A stretch of 33,034 nt of DNA from JAYPHU01 sp038127535 (GCA_038127535.1 JAYPHU010000033.1:1-33034); one strand, 5' to 3'. Counted from the first letter of the stretch, positions 6,011 through 15,527 are shown. Notes: generated by a model not told the origin, from the sequence alone. Translations and numbers: made by a program.

Positions 6011-7069
6011 ATGGAATTTGGCGTCTTTTCCAACGGCTTTCGACCCCACACCACCGCAGCAGAAACTTATGAGGAAGATCTGCAGGAGATCATCCTTGCC
6101 GATAAGTTGGGGTTCACCGATCTGTTCCTAAGCGAACACCATGGAGAGCCGCCGTATATCAATCGGGTCGATACGATCCCCGCGCCGGAATTCTTGATGG
6201 CAAAGGCGGCGGGACTGACCAAACAAATCCGCATGGGCGCGGCGGTGAAGCTGTTACATATCCAACACCCTCTGGACGTGGCGATCCAGTCGGCAATCTT
6301 GGAGCATTTACTGGGGGAAGGCCGGTTTTTCCTCGGCTTTGGGACCGGCTTTCCGTCACCGTTGTTCTGTGACGAACGCGGCATGACCTACGACGACCGG
6401 CATGCGCGCCTGCAGGAGTCCCTGGAGTTCATCCTCAAATGCTGGAACAGCGACGAGATATTTGATTGGGAGGGCGAGCATTGGCAGGGCAAGGGCGTCG
6501 TAGCTCTGCCCAAACCGTTGTCACGTCCGCTCCCCATGGCGACGGCGACCGATACCGAGGACGTCATCAAATTGTCCGCGGAACGGGGCTATCGGATGGT
6601 CACCGCCTTCCTCGACGGGACGGAGCGGGTGCGCGCCAAGGCGGAAAAATATGAAAACTACGCCAAGGCGGCCGGTGTTCAGGATGCGCGCAAGAATTTT
6701 CTAGCCTCGCGGATCGTTTACGTGGCCGATTCCGTAGAGCAGGCGCTCGAGGAAATGCGTCCCTCGGTGACGTTCGAGATCAGCGTCCAGGCAGAACGGG
6801 GATTCCTGGACATGCTCAAGCGGGTTTATGACCTCGATGTGCCCAATAACGATAAAGGCATTGAGGCGCTGGTCGAGGCCGGTTTTTATCTAATCGGAGA
6901 GCCGGACCGGATCGCCGAACAGATCAAAGAACTATATGACCAAACCGGCGGATTCGGCTCGTTCCTTTATGTGGGCGGGAAGAACTGGGCCACCCGGGAG
7001 CACCGCCACAGGTCCATGACCCGCTTCATGCAGGAAGTCGCGCCGCAGCTTCGCGACCTTACCCCCTGA
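6011..7069 (+). CDS. LLM-class flavin-dependent monooxygenase
   Basis: This 352-residue TIM-barrel protein is of the bacterial luciferase-like family (MEFGVFSNGF, SEHHGEPPY, IRMGAAVKLLHIQHPLDVA, LGFGTGFPSPLF). It uses reduced FMN delivered by a separate reductase, with O2, to oxidise an unknown substrate. The His pair in LSEHH and the GFGTGF loop are family features. GGAG lies 10 bases before the ATG. The DMT-family exporter gene follows after 35 bases in the same direction and probably shares the transcript. A second, distantly related LLM gene lies at 10187-11308. Confidence 0.93.
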   Translation: MEFGVFSNGFRPHTTAAETYEEDLQEIILADKLGFTDLFLSEHHGEPPYINRVDTIPAPEFLMAKAAGLTKQIRMGAAVKLLHIQHPLDVAIQSAILEHLLGEGRFFLGFGTGFPSPLFCDERGMTYDDRHARLQESLEFILKCWNSDEIFDWEGEHWQGKGVVALPKPLSRPLPMATATDTEDVIKLSAERGYRMVTAFLDGTERVRAKAEKYENYAKAAGVQDARKNFLASRIVYVADSVEQALEEMRPSVTFEISVQAERGFLDMLKRVYDLDVPNNDKGIEALVEAGFYLIGEPDRIAEQIKELYDQTGGFGSFLYVGGKNWATREHRHRSMTRFMQEVAPQLRDLTP

Positions 7070-7104
7070 CGCACGCCTATATAGAACCAGGAAACCTTTA
7101 AATC

Positions 7105-8079
7105 GTGCTTGGCAGCTTACTCTCCATGGCGTCGGCCGCCTTGTTTGGGCTCAATAGCGCCAGCATAAGACGTGGTGTGCTCACCGGTACGGTGGTTCAA
7201 GGTGTGGCGATTTCCGTGACAGTGGGCATCCCCATTTTCCTGATTGCCGGCGTGGCGACCAACGCGTTCGATGTCATCCTCGGCATGGGTTCGAGCCTGT
7301 TACTCATGCTGGCCTTGGCCGGCGCTATCCATTTTGGCTTCGCCCGCTACTGTAACTACCGCTCTCTGCAGGCGATGGGGTCCAACTTAACCCGATCGTT
7401 CCAGCAAATGAGCCTGCTCCTGACTCTGGCGTTGGCGCTGATATTTTTGGACGAGAGCCTGACGCCCCTCCGGCTGTTCGGCATTCTTCTCATCATGAGC
7501 GGCCCGCTGTTCATGCTGAAAGACCGTCAACGCCGGAGTGCAGCCGGGAACAACAGTACATTTGATCCGGATTACAGGACTGGCATCCTGTTCTCCCTCC
7601 TGTCCGCGCTAGGCTTCGGCGTTAGCCCCATCCTCATTCGCCATTCCCTGGAAGACAGCGGTGTCTGGGGCGGGGTTGCAGGTGGATTGATCGCCTATTT
7701 GGGGGGTGGCGCAATAATCTGGCTTGCTGTTCTCTTTACCGGAAAAGTCAGGCACGTATTCACGTTGGACCGGAACACCGCTAAATGGTTTTGCCTTTCT
7801 GGCGTTTTTGTCACCGTCTCCCAGATGCTCAGGTTTATGGCGCTGGCCGTGGCGCCGGTCAGCATCGTCTCGCCTATTCAGCAGACATCGAACATATTTC
7901 AGATGCTGTTCGCCTGGCTGATCAACCGCCAACACGAGGCCTTTGGCCCGTGGGTGATTGCCGGGATTATCTTCTCGATGCTGGGCGCGATCTGTGTTTC
8001 CATCAGTCTAGAGCCCATCCTGAACGCCCTTGATTTACCGCCAGACCTACACCGGGTCCTCAGCTGGCGCTGGCCTTAG
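7105..8079 (+). CDS. EamA/DMT-superfamily transporter
   Basis: This 324-residue integral membrane protein has about ten hydrophobic segments in two EamA-type halves (first half around residues 1-137, second around 155-302), separated by a polar loop (KDRQRRSAAGNNSTFDPDYRTG). The half-ends LFLDESLTPLRLFGILLIMSGPLF type and HEAFGPWVIAGIIFSMLGA are diagnostic of drug/metabolite exporters. The start is GTG 7105, with AGGAAA 9-10 bases upstream. It is cotranscribed with the upstream flavin monooxygenase, so it may export or import its substrate or product (inference). It converges with the YHYH gene, with 7 bases between stops. Confidence 0.9.
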   Translation: MLGSLLSMASAALFGLNSASIRRGVLTGTVVQGVAISVTVGIPIFLIAGVATNAFDVILGMGSSLLLMLALAGAIHFGFARYCNYRSLQAMGSNLTRSFQQMSLLLTLALALIFLDESLTPLRLFGILLIMSGPLFMLKDRQRRSAAGNNSTFDPDYRTGILFSLLSALGFGVSPILIRHSLEDSGVWGGVAGGLIAYLGGGAIIWLAVLFTGKVRHVFTLDRNTAKWFCLSGVFVTVSQMLRFMALAVAPVSIVSPIQQTSNIFQMLFAWLINRQHEAFGPWVIAGIIFSMLGAICVSISLEPILNALDLPPDLHRVLSWRWP

Positions 8080-8086
8080 CCGGAGA

Positions 8087-9082
8087 CTATAACCGGCGCG
8101 GCGGATGGGGCGGCGGGCCGCCCGGATGAGGTCCCCCCGGCGGCGGACCACCCCGGCGTTTGGCAAAGCTTTGGTCGGGTGCGGCATTGAAAAAGCGGGG
8201 GATCACCGGCCAGTCCTGGGTCAGGAAATAGGCATACGTCCCGTCCGGAAAATCCGGCGTGGTCACGCGCTTGCCGTTGCAGGCATCAAGATCGCCCGCG
8301 CCTTTAACAAATTCGTAATCCACTACGAAGGTGCCGTCATGCTGTCCACCGGGATCGCCAAAACCGTCCGGCCGGTCGCCTCTCTTGATCCGGTAGCTTG
8401 ATTTGTATTCCTTGATGCCGCCGTCGGCGTCGCGGCCGTTGGCAAACCCGTGCACGGCGTAGATGGGAAACCCGTCGGCGGCCCAGCCGACCAGTGGCGA
8501 ATGGGCTTTTTCGGTGGCTTTGAGTTGATCCAGCAAACCCCAGGGCATCCCATGATAGTGATAGAGCCCGCCTGGCTGAACATGCGCGTAGTTTTCATCG
8601 ACGCCCAGCGCAACAGCGCCGGGGAGGGCCTCATACCGCCATTCGGAATTGCGGTAGCCCTTGTACCACTCGGCCGCCGACGGATCGAAGGGCACGCCGT
8701 TCACCGCGACGCCGAAAGAGCGCATGCCGATTTCCCGCGCACGACCGTCAAAGTCGGGTTTGGCCGGCACGGTGAACTCATAATCTTGCTCTTCTATTTC
8801 GTGCGGATTGCCGCGATTGGGAAAACGGCCGACATTATGCGCCGGGATGCCGTTGGATTTTATGAGCCGTTCATTGCCTCTGATTTCGATGCTGAACCGA
8901 TTGTTCCAGGAAAGACGTTCAGTCGCGCTGACCGTCGCGGCGCCGTTGGATTGGATGGCCGTATGATGGCGCGCCGGGGGCGGACCCTGACCAACCACGC
9001 TGGTGGCGATCAAACCGCATGTACAAACGGCGGAGACCGAAAAGACGCCCGCATAAATTAAACTGGTTTTTGAAAATCTCAT
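8087..9082 (-). CDS. Secreted YHYH-domain protein
   Basis: The start at ATG 9082 is chosen because GAGG lies 9 bases upstream and a signal peptide follows directly (KTSLIYAGVFSVSAVCTCGLIATSVVG, about residues 5-31). The product is 331 residues. The family hallmark is PGGLYHYHGMPWGLL, with the paired downstream elements VGWAADGFPIYAVHG and CNGKRVTTPDFPDGTYAYFLTQDWPVIPR. The last about 25 residues are a Pro/Gly/His-rich tail (GGPPPGGPHPGG and so on) that may bind metal. YHYH proteins are exported and of uncertain function, and the His/Tyr cluster suggests metal or small-molecule binding. It diverges from the TauD-type gene. Confidence 0.92.
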   Translation of the reverse strand: MRFSKTSLIYAGVFSVSAVCTCGLIATSVVGQGPPPARHHTAIQSNGAATVSATERLSWNNRFSIEIRGNERLIKSNGIPAHNVGRFPNRGNPHEIEEQDYEFTVPAKPDFDGRAREIGMRSFGVAVNGVPFDPSAAEWYKGYRNSEWRYEALPGAVALGVDENYAHVQPGGLYHYHGMPWGLLDQLKATEKAHSPLVGWAADGFPIYAVHGFANGRDADGGIKEYKSSYRIKRGDRPDGFGDPGGQHDGTFVVDYEFVKGAGDLDACNGKRVTTPDFPDGTYAYFLTQDWPVIPRFFNAAPDQSFAKRRGGPPPGGPHPGGPPPHPPRRL

Positions 9083-9203
9083 GGTCCGGACCTCGTTGCC
9101 TGGAAAACTTTTAAAATAATCCCTCGAAGTATAGGCTTTGGGAGTATTATGTAACCCATGTGAAATGGGGGCTTTCGGGCTTTCCTGCAAGAGGGGATGG
9201 ATC

Positions 9204-10190
9204 ATGGATGACGTGGTGAAACAGGTCTCTTCGACCCTGGAAATTGAACAGACCGGCGCCTATTTGGGCGCGGAAGTGCACGGCGTGGATTTCTCGAAGC
9301 CTTTGGACAACGAGACGTTTGAATTCATCAATGCCGGTCTATGCGAGCATGAGGTTCTGGTGTTCCGCGACGCCAACATCACGACCGAAGGGCAAATGGC
9401 GTTTGGCCGGCTGTTCGGTCAGTTGAGCGTCCATCCGTTCTCACCCAATGACGAAGATCGACCCGAGCTTATTGTGTTCCAGAATGACGAGACCAACGCG
9501 CCTTTCGGCACCGATGTCTGGCACAGTGACGAGACCTTCCGGGAAGACCCGCCGATGGCGACCTGCCTCCGGGCTCTGGATGTCCCCAAGGTTGGCGGCG
9601 ACACGATGTTCGCCAGCATGACCGCAGCCTATGAAGGACTTCCGGATCGGATGAGGCATTTCATCACGGGTCTTGAGGCGATTCACGATCTGGGCCCGTT
9701 TAAGCGGCTATTTCCTGACACGCCGGAAGGACAGAAGCAGCTTCGTCATTTTCAGGTGCGGTACCCGGATGCGACCCATCCCGTGGTGCGGGAACATCCG
9801 GTGACCGGCAAACTTTCAATTTTCGTCAATCCACAGTTTACGATCCGAATTAAAGGAATGACGGAAAACGAAAGCCAGCCGCTTCTTCGACAGCTGTTTG
9901 ATTTGGCCAAAGTCCCCGAATACCAATATCGGCACCACTGGTACAACGACACGATGATCATTTGGGATAATCGCTCAGTGCAGCATTATGCAGTCCATGA
10001 TTATTGGCCGCAGAAGCGCTATATGGAGCGGGTGACCGTCGCCGGTGACAAGACGTTTGGGCCGGTGGATGCGGACGCTGAGGACTCGGTCAAGAGCCGC
10101 AAAAATCCGGTGCCGGAAGGGCAGGATAATTTTGGCGGTCATGCGCCCAAACGGCCCCATGAGCGGGACGGCGCTAAGATTATCGACTAA
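9204..10190 (+). CDS. TauD/TfdA-family Fe(II)/2-oxoglutarate dioxygenase
   Basis: The ATG at 9204 has AGAGGGG 8 bases upstream and is preferred to an in-frame ATG at 9138. The product is 328 residues. The iron ligands are His107 and Asp109 (VWHSDETF) and His261 (RSVQHYAVHDY), with Arg272/Arg276 (KRYMERVTV) for 2-oxoglutarate. The N-terminal GAYLGAEVHGVDFSKPL is the classical TauD/TfdA opening. Members cleave taurine, alkyl sulfates, 2,4-D and related acids by hydroxylation. The C-terminal about 50 residues are a charged extension (DSVKSRKNPVPEGQDNFGGH). Its stop overlaps that of the convergent flavin monooxygenase by 3 bases. Confidence 0.93.
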   Translation: MDDVVKQVSSTLEIEQTGAYLGAEVHGVDFSKPLDNETFEFINAGLCEHEVLVFRDANITTEGQMAFGRLFGQLSVHPFSPNDEDRPELIVFQNDETNAPFGTDVWHSDETFREDPPMATCLRALDVPKVGGDTMFASMTAAYEGLPDRMRHFITGLEAIHDLGPFKRLFPDTPEGQKQLRHFQVRYPDATHPVVREHPVTGKLSIFVNPQFTIRIKGMTENESQPLLRQLFDLAKVPEYQYRHHWYNDTMIIWDNRSVQHYAVHDYWPQKRYMERVTVAGDKTFGPVDADAEDSVKSRKNPVPEGQDNFGGHAPKRPHERDGAKIID

Positions 10191-11308
10191 GTACCGAACT
10201 TCAGATCGAATTCGGCTTCTTCGGATTTGAGGATATCGTTGACGCGGGGCAGGACTTGCTCCGCCATCAATTCCATGGACCGTTTGCCGAGTTTCTCATC
10301 GGCCCAGTCCAGCCCGGTATAAATCAGATTACCGAACGGGCCGATCTCTTCGCGGAGCGCCATGATCTGATCTACGACACTGTCGACCGAGCCGGCGATG
10401 ACTTGCGTGTCCAACGACTGTTGCACAGTGATTTCTTCTTCAGGCTGGTCCGGATAGGTGCCGAATAGTTCCAGCCGCCCGCCGCCGGCCAGCTTTGCCA
10501 TCAAGTTCGAGAAATAAAATCCGTAAGGTCCGTCTACGCTGCGGGCATATTTCTGTGCGGTAGCGTCATCGTCGGCGACGAAAATGCACTTGGCGACGCG
10601 CCAGCCTCTCGGGTCTTCGGGCTTGCCGCTGTTGGCGAGGCCTTCAAGATACTTGGGCAAATGGGTTTTTACCCAATGGGCCTGTACGTATTGGCAGGAA
10701 ATCGGGTGCCAGTCCCGCTCCGCCGCCAGGGTGATGCCGTGGGAGTAAGGGGCCAGCGCGGTGACCACGACCGGCGGGTGAGGATTGTGCAGAGGCTTCG
10801 GCGCAATGCCCTGGCCGATGGCCGCATTGTAGGTGATCTCCGTGCTGCCGCTGTTAAACTCGCCCTGCAGGTTATAGGGCGCGTCGCCCCACCAAAGTTC
10901 CATGATGTGATCGAATACTTCGACCATTTTCATGTTCCGGTCCAAATCCCGGTTGCCGAACATCTCCACATCGGAGGGCTGGCCGCCCGGCCCGATGCCC
11001 CAGATGAAGCGGCCGTTCAGCATCTGATCCATCATGGCGACATGCCCGGCGACCATGGCGGGGTGGTAGACCGGGAGATTGACCACGCCGCTGCCCAGCT
11101 TGATGTCTTTGGTCACCGGGGCCAGCCGCGCCAGGAACATGAGGCACGATGTGATGGGCTCGGCCGTGTCGGTGAAATGTTCACCGACGAAGGCTTCTTT
11201 GTAGCCAAGCCGGTCCGCCATGATGACGGACTCGATATCCTCGTTCAGGACGTCCTGGTAGTTGCGGTCCAGGGGATGAACGGGCTGAATAAAATATGAA
11301 AGATCCAC
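10187..11308 (-). CDS. LLM-class flavin-dependent monooxygenase
   Basis: This 373-residue luciferase-like protein starts at GTG 11308 with AGGAGG about 6 bases upstream. Family features are FVGEHFTDTAEP (residues about 40-51), LGSGVVNLPVYHPAMVAGHVAMMD, GIGPGGQPSDVEMFG and the C-terminal VVDQIMALREEIGPFGNLIYTG. It would use FMNH2 and O2. It belongs to a different subfamily from the 6011 protein and is closer in look to alkane/limonene or alkanal-type monooxygenases, so the two are not a recent duplication. It is followed by (not preceded by) the TauD gene, tail to tail. The disrupted response regulator lies 60 bases upstream on the same strand. Confidence 0.92.
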   Translation of the reverse strand: MDLSYFIQPVHPLDRNYQDVLNEDIESVIMADRLGYKEAFVGEHFTDTAEPITSCLMFLARLAPVTKDIKLGSGVVNLPVYHPAMVAGHVAMMDQMLNGRFIWGIGPGGQPSDVEMFGNRDLDRNMKMVEVFDHIMELWWGDAPYNLQGEFNSGSTEITYNAAIGQGIAPKPLHNPHPPVVVTALAPYSHGITLAAERDWHPISCQYVQAHWVKTHLPKYLEGLANSGKPEDPRGWRVAKCIFVADDDATAQKYARSVDGPYGFYFSNLMAKLAGGGRLELFGTYPDQPEEEITVQQSLDTQVIAGSVDSVVDQIMALREEIGPFGNLIYTGLDWADEKLGKRSMELMAEQVLPRVNDILKSEEAEFDLKFGT

Positions 11309-11368
11309 GTTACCCTCCTCTCGCCATACTATGGGCTGAGGCCCGGCTGTCCAACAATAAGACGGAGA

Positions 11369-12091
11369 TTATTCGGTGACGTTGACGACGGGTACGGCAA
11401 AGATATCGCCGGCGTTGCGAACCGTTTTGATCCATTGCGGCGACTTGGGATCGGGCTCGATCTTGCGGCGCAGCCGGGTAATGCGGATATCCACACTGCG
11501 GTCATACGCTGGGGTGTCGTTGTTATAGGCGAACTCCAGAATTTGGTCCCGCGATAGGACGCGGTTTGGATGTTCCACAAAGACCTTCAGGAAGTCGAAT
11601 TCACCACTGGTAATCTAGACCACTTTATTATCCGGATTAGTGAGTTCCCGCCGGTTTATAACCGGGGGCCAGCCGTCGAATTCGTATATCCCGCCCTTTT
11701 CGCCGGTAATCTCCGACGAGGAACTGCTGCGACGGAGAACACTTCGCACCCGGGCAACCAGTTCGCGGGGTTCAAACGGCTTGGTCAGATAGTCGTCGGC
11801 GCCCAGTTCCAGGCCGACAACCTTCTCTGTCGTCTCGGTACGGCCGCCCAAGATTATCACCCCGGCTTTAGATAGGCTTTTGACAGAGCGGGTAAGTTCC
11901 AGCCCGTCCATGTCCGGCAGACCCAGGTCGACAATGATCAAATCAATGTTGCCGCGGCCCAACACCCTCATGCCTTCGGCCGCGCTATTGGCGATAATCG
12001 GCTGAAATCCATTGGACTCCAGCGTATCCGCAACCACCTCGCAGACCGAGGGGTCGTCGTCGATAACCAGAACTAAATTGCTTTCGATCAT
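11369..12091 (-). pseudogene. OmpR/PhoB-family response regulator interrupted by in-frame TAG
   Basis: The receiver domain is complete: acidic pocket DDDPS (Asp11-Asp13 region), phosphoacceptor Asp in IIVDLGLPDMDG (about residue 54) and Lys in DDYLTKPFEP (about 104). The winged-helix domain continues in exactly the same frame (SGEFDFLKVFVEHPNRVLSR, SVDIRITRLRRKIEPD, KTVRNAGDIFAV) to TAA 11369-11371. A TAG at 11615-11617 splits them just before the beta-strand that opens the DNA-binding domain. Without it the protein would have 240 residues, the family norm. Nothing else is lost, so the lesion is recent, an assembly error, or read through. A free receiver domain could still be made. There is no adjacent histidine kinase. 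Confidence 0.88.
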
Positions 12092-12377
12092 CTACCAGCC
12101 TTGAAAACAACGAACAGCGTGTCGGCAACCGCCGATCCGCAGATTGCCCATTGAATAGATCCATCGCGTTGAAATCTATTCTTTCCAAGGAGCATTACCC
12201 GGAGCTGAAAATATGAAATATTTGTTATACTATGACCCACTGGACCCATCTACTTGAACACAAAGCCGCAATATAAGTACATTGGTTATTGTCGGGGATT
12301 TAAGCTGCGGCCTGTAGCAACGTACCGGAAAACTATAATTTGGAAATCTGATTTGGCTATTGAGGATTGAAGGCTCC
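12092..12377. other. Divergent intergenic region
   Basis: This 286-base AT-rich stretch lies between the response regulator (minus) and the VOC gene (plus). A short dyad AAATAT-GAA-ATATTT overlaps 12211-12225, and TATACT just after it could be a -10 box, but no good -35 is placed. I see no gene in it. Confidence 0.35.
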
Positions 12378-13280
12378 ATGGCATCAAATAATCGTGAAAT
12401 ATTGCCGGAAATAGGCGGAATCGTGCATTTGGAGCATTTCAACTTCGAAATGCTCGAACACGAATGGGCGACACTGTTCTTTATGAACGGCTTGGGCCTG
12501 ACCCGTGATCCCTATAAACGGACCGACGAAACCAATATGGGCGTGAATATTGGCTTGCAGCAGTTTCATTTGCCGCGCCGTGGCCGGGAGACCCCGCCAT
12601 TCATCGGTGAGATTGGCCTGATGGTCCCCGGTGTGCTGGTCGTCGAGGCGCGCCTGGAACGCCTGGCCAATCTCGGCAAGTTTGACGGATCGGCCTACGA
12701 AATTCTCGAGAGCTCGGAAGAGGAGCTTCTGGTGCGGAGCCCCTGGGGGGTTGTCATCCGGCTGCTGGAGGCGGGGAGCGTGCCGTTCTCCAAGCCGTTG
12801 GGCCTGGTCTATGTGGATATTCCGGTGGAGCCGGGGCAGGCGAAGCCGCTCAACGATTTTTACAAGAAAGTCATGGCCGCGCCGGCACAGGTCAAGAAGG
12901 TGGACGGCAAAACCACCGCCATCGTCAACATGGGACCCTTTCAGGTGGCTCGGTTCCGGGAGTGCGAACTTCCCGACTACAATCTGTATGATTTCCACAT
13001 TGCCTATTACGTCACCCACTACAATGCCGTTCGGGAAAAGGCGATTAAGGCCAATACGCTGATTGGCGACGGCGTGGGCCAACTCTTCTTCTGCCGGGGG
13101 CCATTTGATCCCAAGACAGGAAAGCCGATCCTGGATTTCGTCCAAGAGGTACGTAGCATTTATCACCCTGATTTCATGCGCCCCCTGGTCAATCGCTGGC
13201 CGATCGTCGACGAGCCGTTTTCCCAACAGGGGGATATCCTGCGCGATCTGGCGGCGCAGGGGCTGGATATTCCGCAGTAG
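12378..13280 (+). CDS. VOC-superfamily (glyoxalase-like) protein
   Basis: ATG 12378 is favoured over TTG 12360, since GAAGG lies 5 bases upstream. The product is 300 residues. It seems to contain two vicinal-oxygen-chelate modules. The first begins IVHLEHFNFEMLEHEWATLFFMNGLGL, where the early His and Glu may bind metal. The second begins GLVYVDIPVEPGQAKPLNDFYKKVM. This two-module layout resembles extradiol-dioxygenase or glyoxalase relatives. The exact reaction cannot be assigned. The ligand set in the second module is not clear, so metal binding is unsure. The broken DUF2336 gene follows 54 bases later in the same direction. Confidence 0.7.
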   Translation: MASNNREILPEIGGIVHLEHFNFEMLEHEWATLFFMNGLGLTRDPYKRTDETNMGVNIGLQQFHLPRRGRETPPFIGEIGLMVPGVLVVEARLERLANLGKFDGSAYEILESSEEELLVRSPWGVVIRLLEAGSVPFSKPLGLVYVDIPVEPGQAKPLNDFYKKVMAAPAQVKKVDGKTTAIVNMGPFQVARFRECELPDYNLYDFHIAYYVTHYNAVREKAIKANTLIGDGVGQLFFCRGPFDPKTGKPILDFVQEVRSIYHPDFMRPLVNRWPIVDEPFSQQGDILRDLAAQGLDIPQ

Positions 13281-13334
13281 ACCGTCCCGGCGCTAAACTT
13301 GATTCCCGGCGGGTAATCATCATCTAATAGTCAT

Positions 13335-14610
13335 ATGCTGAGCTGGGTATTCGGAAACAAGAAGAAGCGCCGCAAAAAGCCGGGCATAGGCTCCAAGCCG
13401 GCCTACGAGGTCGCGCGGGAAATTGCCGGCAGCGGCTCTGATGAGGAACGCAAGAAGCTTGCGGCCCACCAGGACCTTGAACCCGAAATCCTGTATTTCT
13501 TCTCGACCGATGAGGAACCCGAGGTTCGCCGTGAAGTGGCGGAGAATGTGGGCACACCGCTACAGGCCGACCTTATCCTGTCCAAAGACAGTGACGAAGA
13601 GGTTCGCGCCGAGCTGGCCCACAAAATCGGCCGCATTATTCCCGAACTCAGCCCCGACGAGAATGAAAAAGTCACCGAGATGGCGCTCGAGGTGCTGGAT
13701 GTGCTGGCCAATGACGAACTGCCCCGCATCCGCGCGATCATACCGGAGGAGCTAAAGAAAGCCTCGAACGTTCCCCACGACATCGTATTCCGGCTCGCTG
13801 AAGACCTGGAGGAAATCGTCTCGGTCCGTGCTGGAGTGCTCACCGCTGCTGAACGAGCGGGATCTGCTGGAAATTATTGCCCGCGGGTTGAAAAGCCACG
13901 CTCTGGTGGCGGTTGCCCGGCGTAAATCCGTCACTGAGCCGGTTATCGATGCGATCGTGGAAACCGGCAACGGGTAAGCGGTCAATGCCGTTTTGGAAAA
14001 CCAGTCATCTCGCATCAGTGACAAGACCTTTGATCATATCGCCGAAGAAGCGGAGGGGCGAAAGGAATGGCACAACGCCATGGTTTATCGCGATGACCTG
14101 CCGCTCAAAACCGTCATGCGGATCGCCAGTTTTGTCAGCGCGGCGCTCACCGAAGCCCTGATCAGCCGCAACAAGGACGACAAGAAGCTGGTGGAGCATC
14201 TGCGCAAAACTGTGCGGCAACGGATCGAGCGGGGTGAGCTGGAAACAAAAGAAGAAGAGGATGGTCGACTGACAGCCTTCGAGCAGGCGAAGGCCGATTT
14301 CAACAGCGGGGTCCTGACCGAGGAACGAATCCTACAAACGGCCAAGGATGGAGAGAACGCCTATATCCGCTACGCGCTGCATTTTTTGTCCGACATACCG
14401 CGTGATACCGTCGCCAAGATCATCAATACAGCAAGCGCGAAGGCGATCACGGCCGTGAGCTGGAAGGCCGGGCTGGCGATGGAGACTGCGGTGGAACTGC
14501 AAAAGGCGCTGGGAAATGTCTCTTCAAGCAACTTGATCAGGCCGACATCAAGCGGCGACTACCCGATCGGCGAAGACGACCTCGAATGGTACTTGGAGAG
14601 TTTCTTCTAG
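13335..14610 (+). pseudogene. DUF2336 protein gene with a frameshift and an in-frame stop
   Basis: Three collinear pieces together give one DUF2336-like protein of about 424 codons. The first, from ATG 13335, carries the helical repeats (PEVRREVAENVGTPLQADLI, DIVFRLAEDLEEIVSV). At about 13827 the frame must change: SV is followed by VLECSPLLNERDLLEIIARG in the +1 frame, as if two bases of a CCG codon were lost. This second piece ends at TAA 13975-13977 (ETGNG-stop). The third piece continues in that same frame directly after the stop (AVNAVLENQSSRISDKTFDHI) to TAG 14610. Two independent lesions make a pseudogene likely. DUF2336 proteins are alpha-helical HEAT-like proteins of unknown function. 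Confidence 0.87.
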
Positions 14611-14622
14611 AGCTCTCCCGGC

Positions 14623-14656
14623 GATGCAGCCAAACCGGACCGGCTATTGCTGCATC
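14623..14656. terminator. Inverted repeat between convergent genes
   Basis: GATGCAGC (14623-14630) and GCTGCATC (14649-14656) are perfect 8-bp arms with an 18-base spacer between the DUF2336 and Sel1 stops. The right arm overlaps the last codons of the Sel1 gene. No T-run follows on either side, so a factor-independent terminator is only a weak possibility. Confidence 0.3.
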
Positions 14657-15462
14657 GGCTTGAAAGTGTCGGCTAGGGCCTCGGCTTTTTTCTTGATATC
14701 CGCGGAGACTTTGCTCGCCAGCGACTGGCGGTTGATCTTCGCTTGGGGATGTCCAGCGCGCGCCGCCAAGGTCAGCCACTTTAGCGCCTCGGTGTCGTCC
14801 TTGGCGATGCCTTCGCCTCGGGCCAGACGGACGCCGATATGATTTTGCGCCTTGGCGTAGCCTTGTTTGGCCGCTGCCGTGAACCAATCCGCCGCCGCCT
14901 TGATATCTCTACCGACACCGGCGCCGTCTCGGTACATCTTTCCGAGATTGTAATGCGCCTGCTCAATGCCCGATTTGGCCGCCAAGTGAATCCATTTGAA
15001 GGCTTCGCCGGCGTCAGTCGCTACGCCCAAGCCGCTAAGATACATTTTGCCGAGGGAATACTGAGACCGGGCGACACCCTGCTCCACAGCGCCCTTGAGC
15101 AATTTCACGGCGGCATTGAGATCCCGTTCAAGCTCTAGGCCATACAGGAACGCAAAACCCAGATTGTATTGGGCGAGTTTGTGACCTTTTTCGGAAGACT
15201 TTTTCCACCATTCGAGAGCCGTTTGTCGGTTTTCCTCGACGCCTCGTACTTCATCATACATGTTGCCCAAATTGAACTGCGCCCGGGCATCACCTTGTTC
15301 GGCGAGGCCGCGCCAATTGCTCAAAGCGGTGGCGAAATCACCCTTCTGATAGGCCTTCCACCCGTCCTCGAAATCGGCCAGGGCGGGATTGCTTCCCAGG
15401 ATCAGTGCGACGGCAACCAACGCTGCGGCGAAACCCGTTTTTATCGCTGCCAGTATCCTCAT
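14644..15462 (-). CDS. Secreted Sel1-repeat (SLR) protein
   Basis: I take the ATG at 15462 (AAGGA 10-11 bases upstream, then a signal peptide ILAAIKTGFAAALVAVALILG with cleavage after NPALA). ATGs at 15501 and 15486 would only lengthen the N-terminus. The mature protein is built from about six Sel1-like repeats of 36 residues with A-x-x-x-L-G-x-M-Y and G-V-x-x-D cores (FNLGNMYDEVRGVEENRQTA, YSLGKMYLSGLGVATDAGEA, YNLGKMYRDGAGVGRDIKAA and others). Such proteins act as periplasmic or envelope scaffolds. It is preceded by the MlaC-like gene on the same strand (65 bases), probably in one transcript. Confidence 0.92.
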   Translation of the reverse strand: MRILAAIKTGFAAALVAVALILGSNPALADFEDGWKAYQKGDFATALSNWRGLAEQGDARAQFNLGNMYDEVRGVEENRQTALEWWKKSSEKGHKLAQYNLGFAFLYGLELERDLNAAVKLLKGAVEQGVARSQYSLGKMYLSGLGVATDAGEAFKWIHLAAKSGIEQAHYNLGKMYRDGAGVGRDIKAAADWFTAAAKQGYAKAQNHIGVRLARGEGIAKDDTEALKWLTLAARAGHPQAKINRQSLASKVSADIKKKAEALADTFKPMQQ

Positions 15463-15527
15463 AATAGTCATTCCTTTGCCTAACATCGATTCGGTCCTCA
15501 TCCACCTATTGCAGAGAATTTGGACAC

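Noticed and set aside
6011..11308. Recent duplication of the two luciferase-like monooxygenases
   Set aside because: The proteins differ throughout and belong to different subfamilies, so they are distant paralogues.
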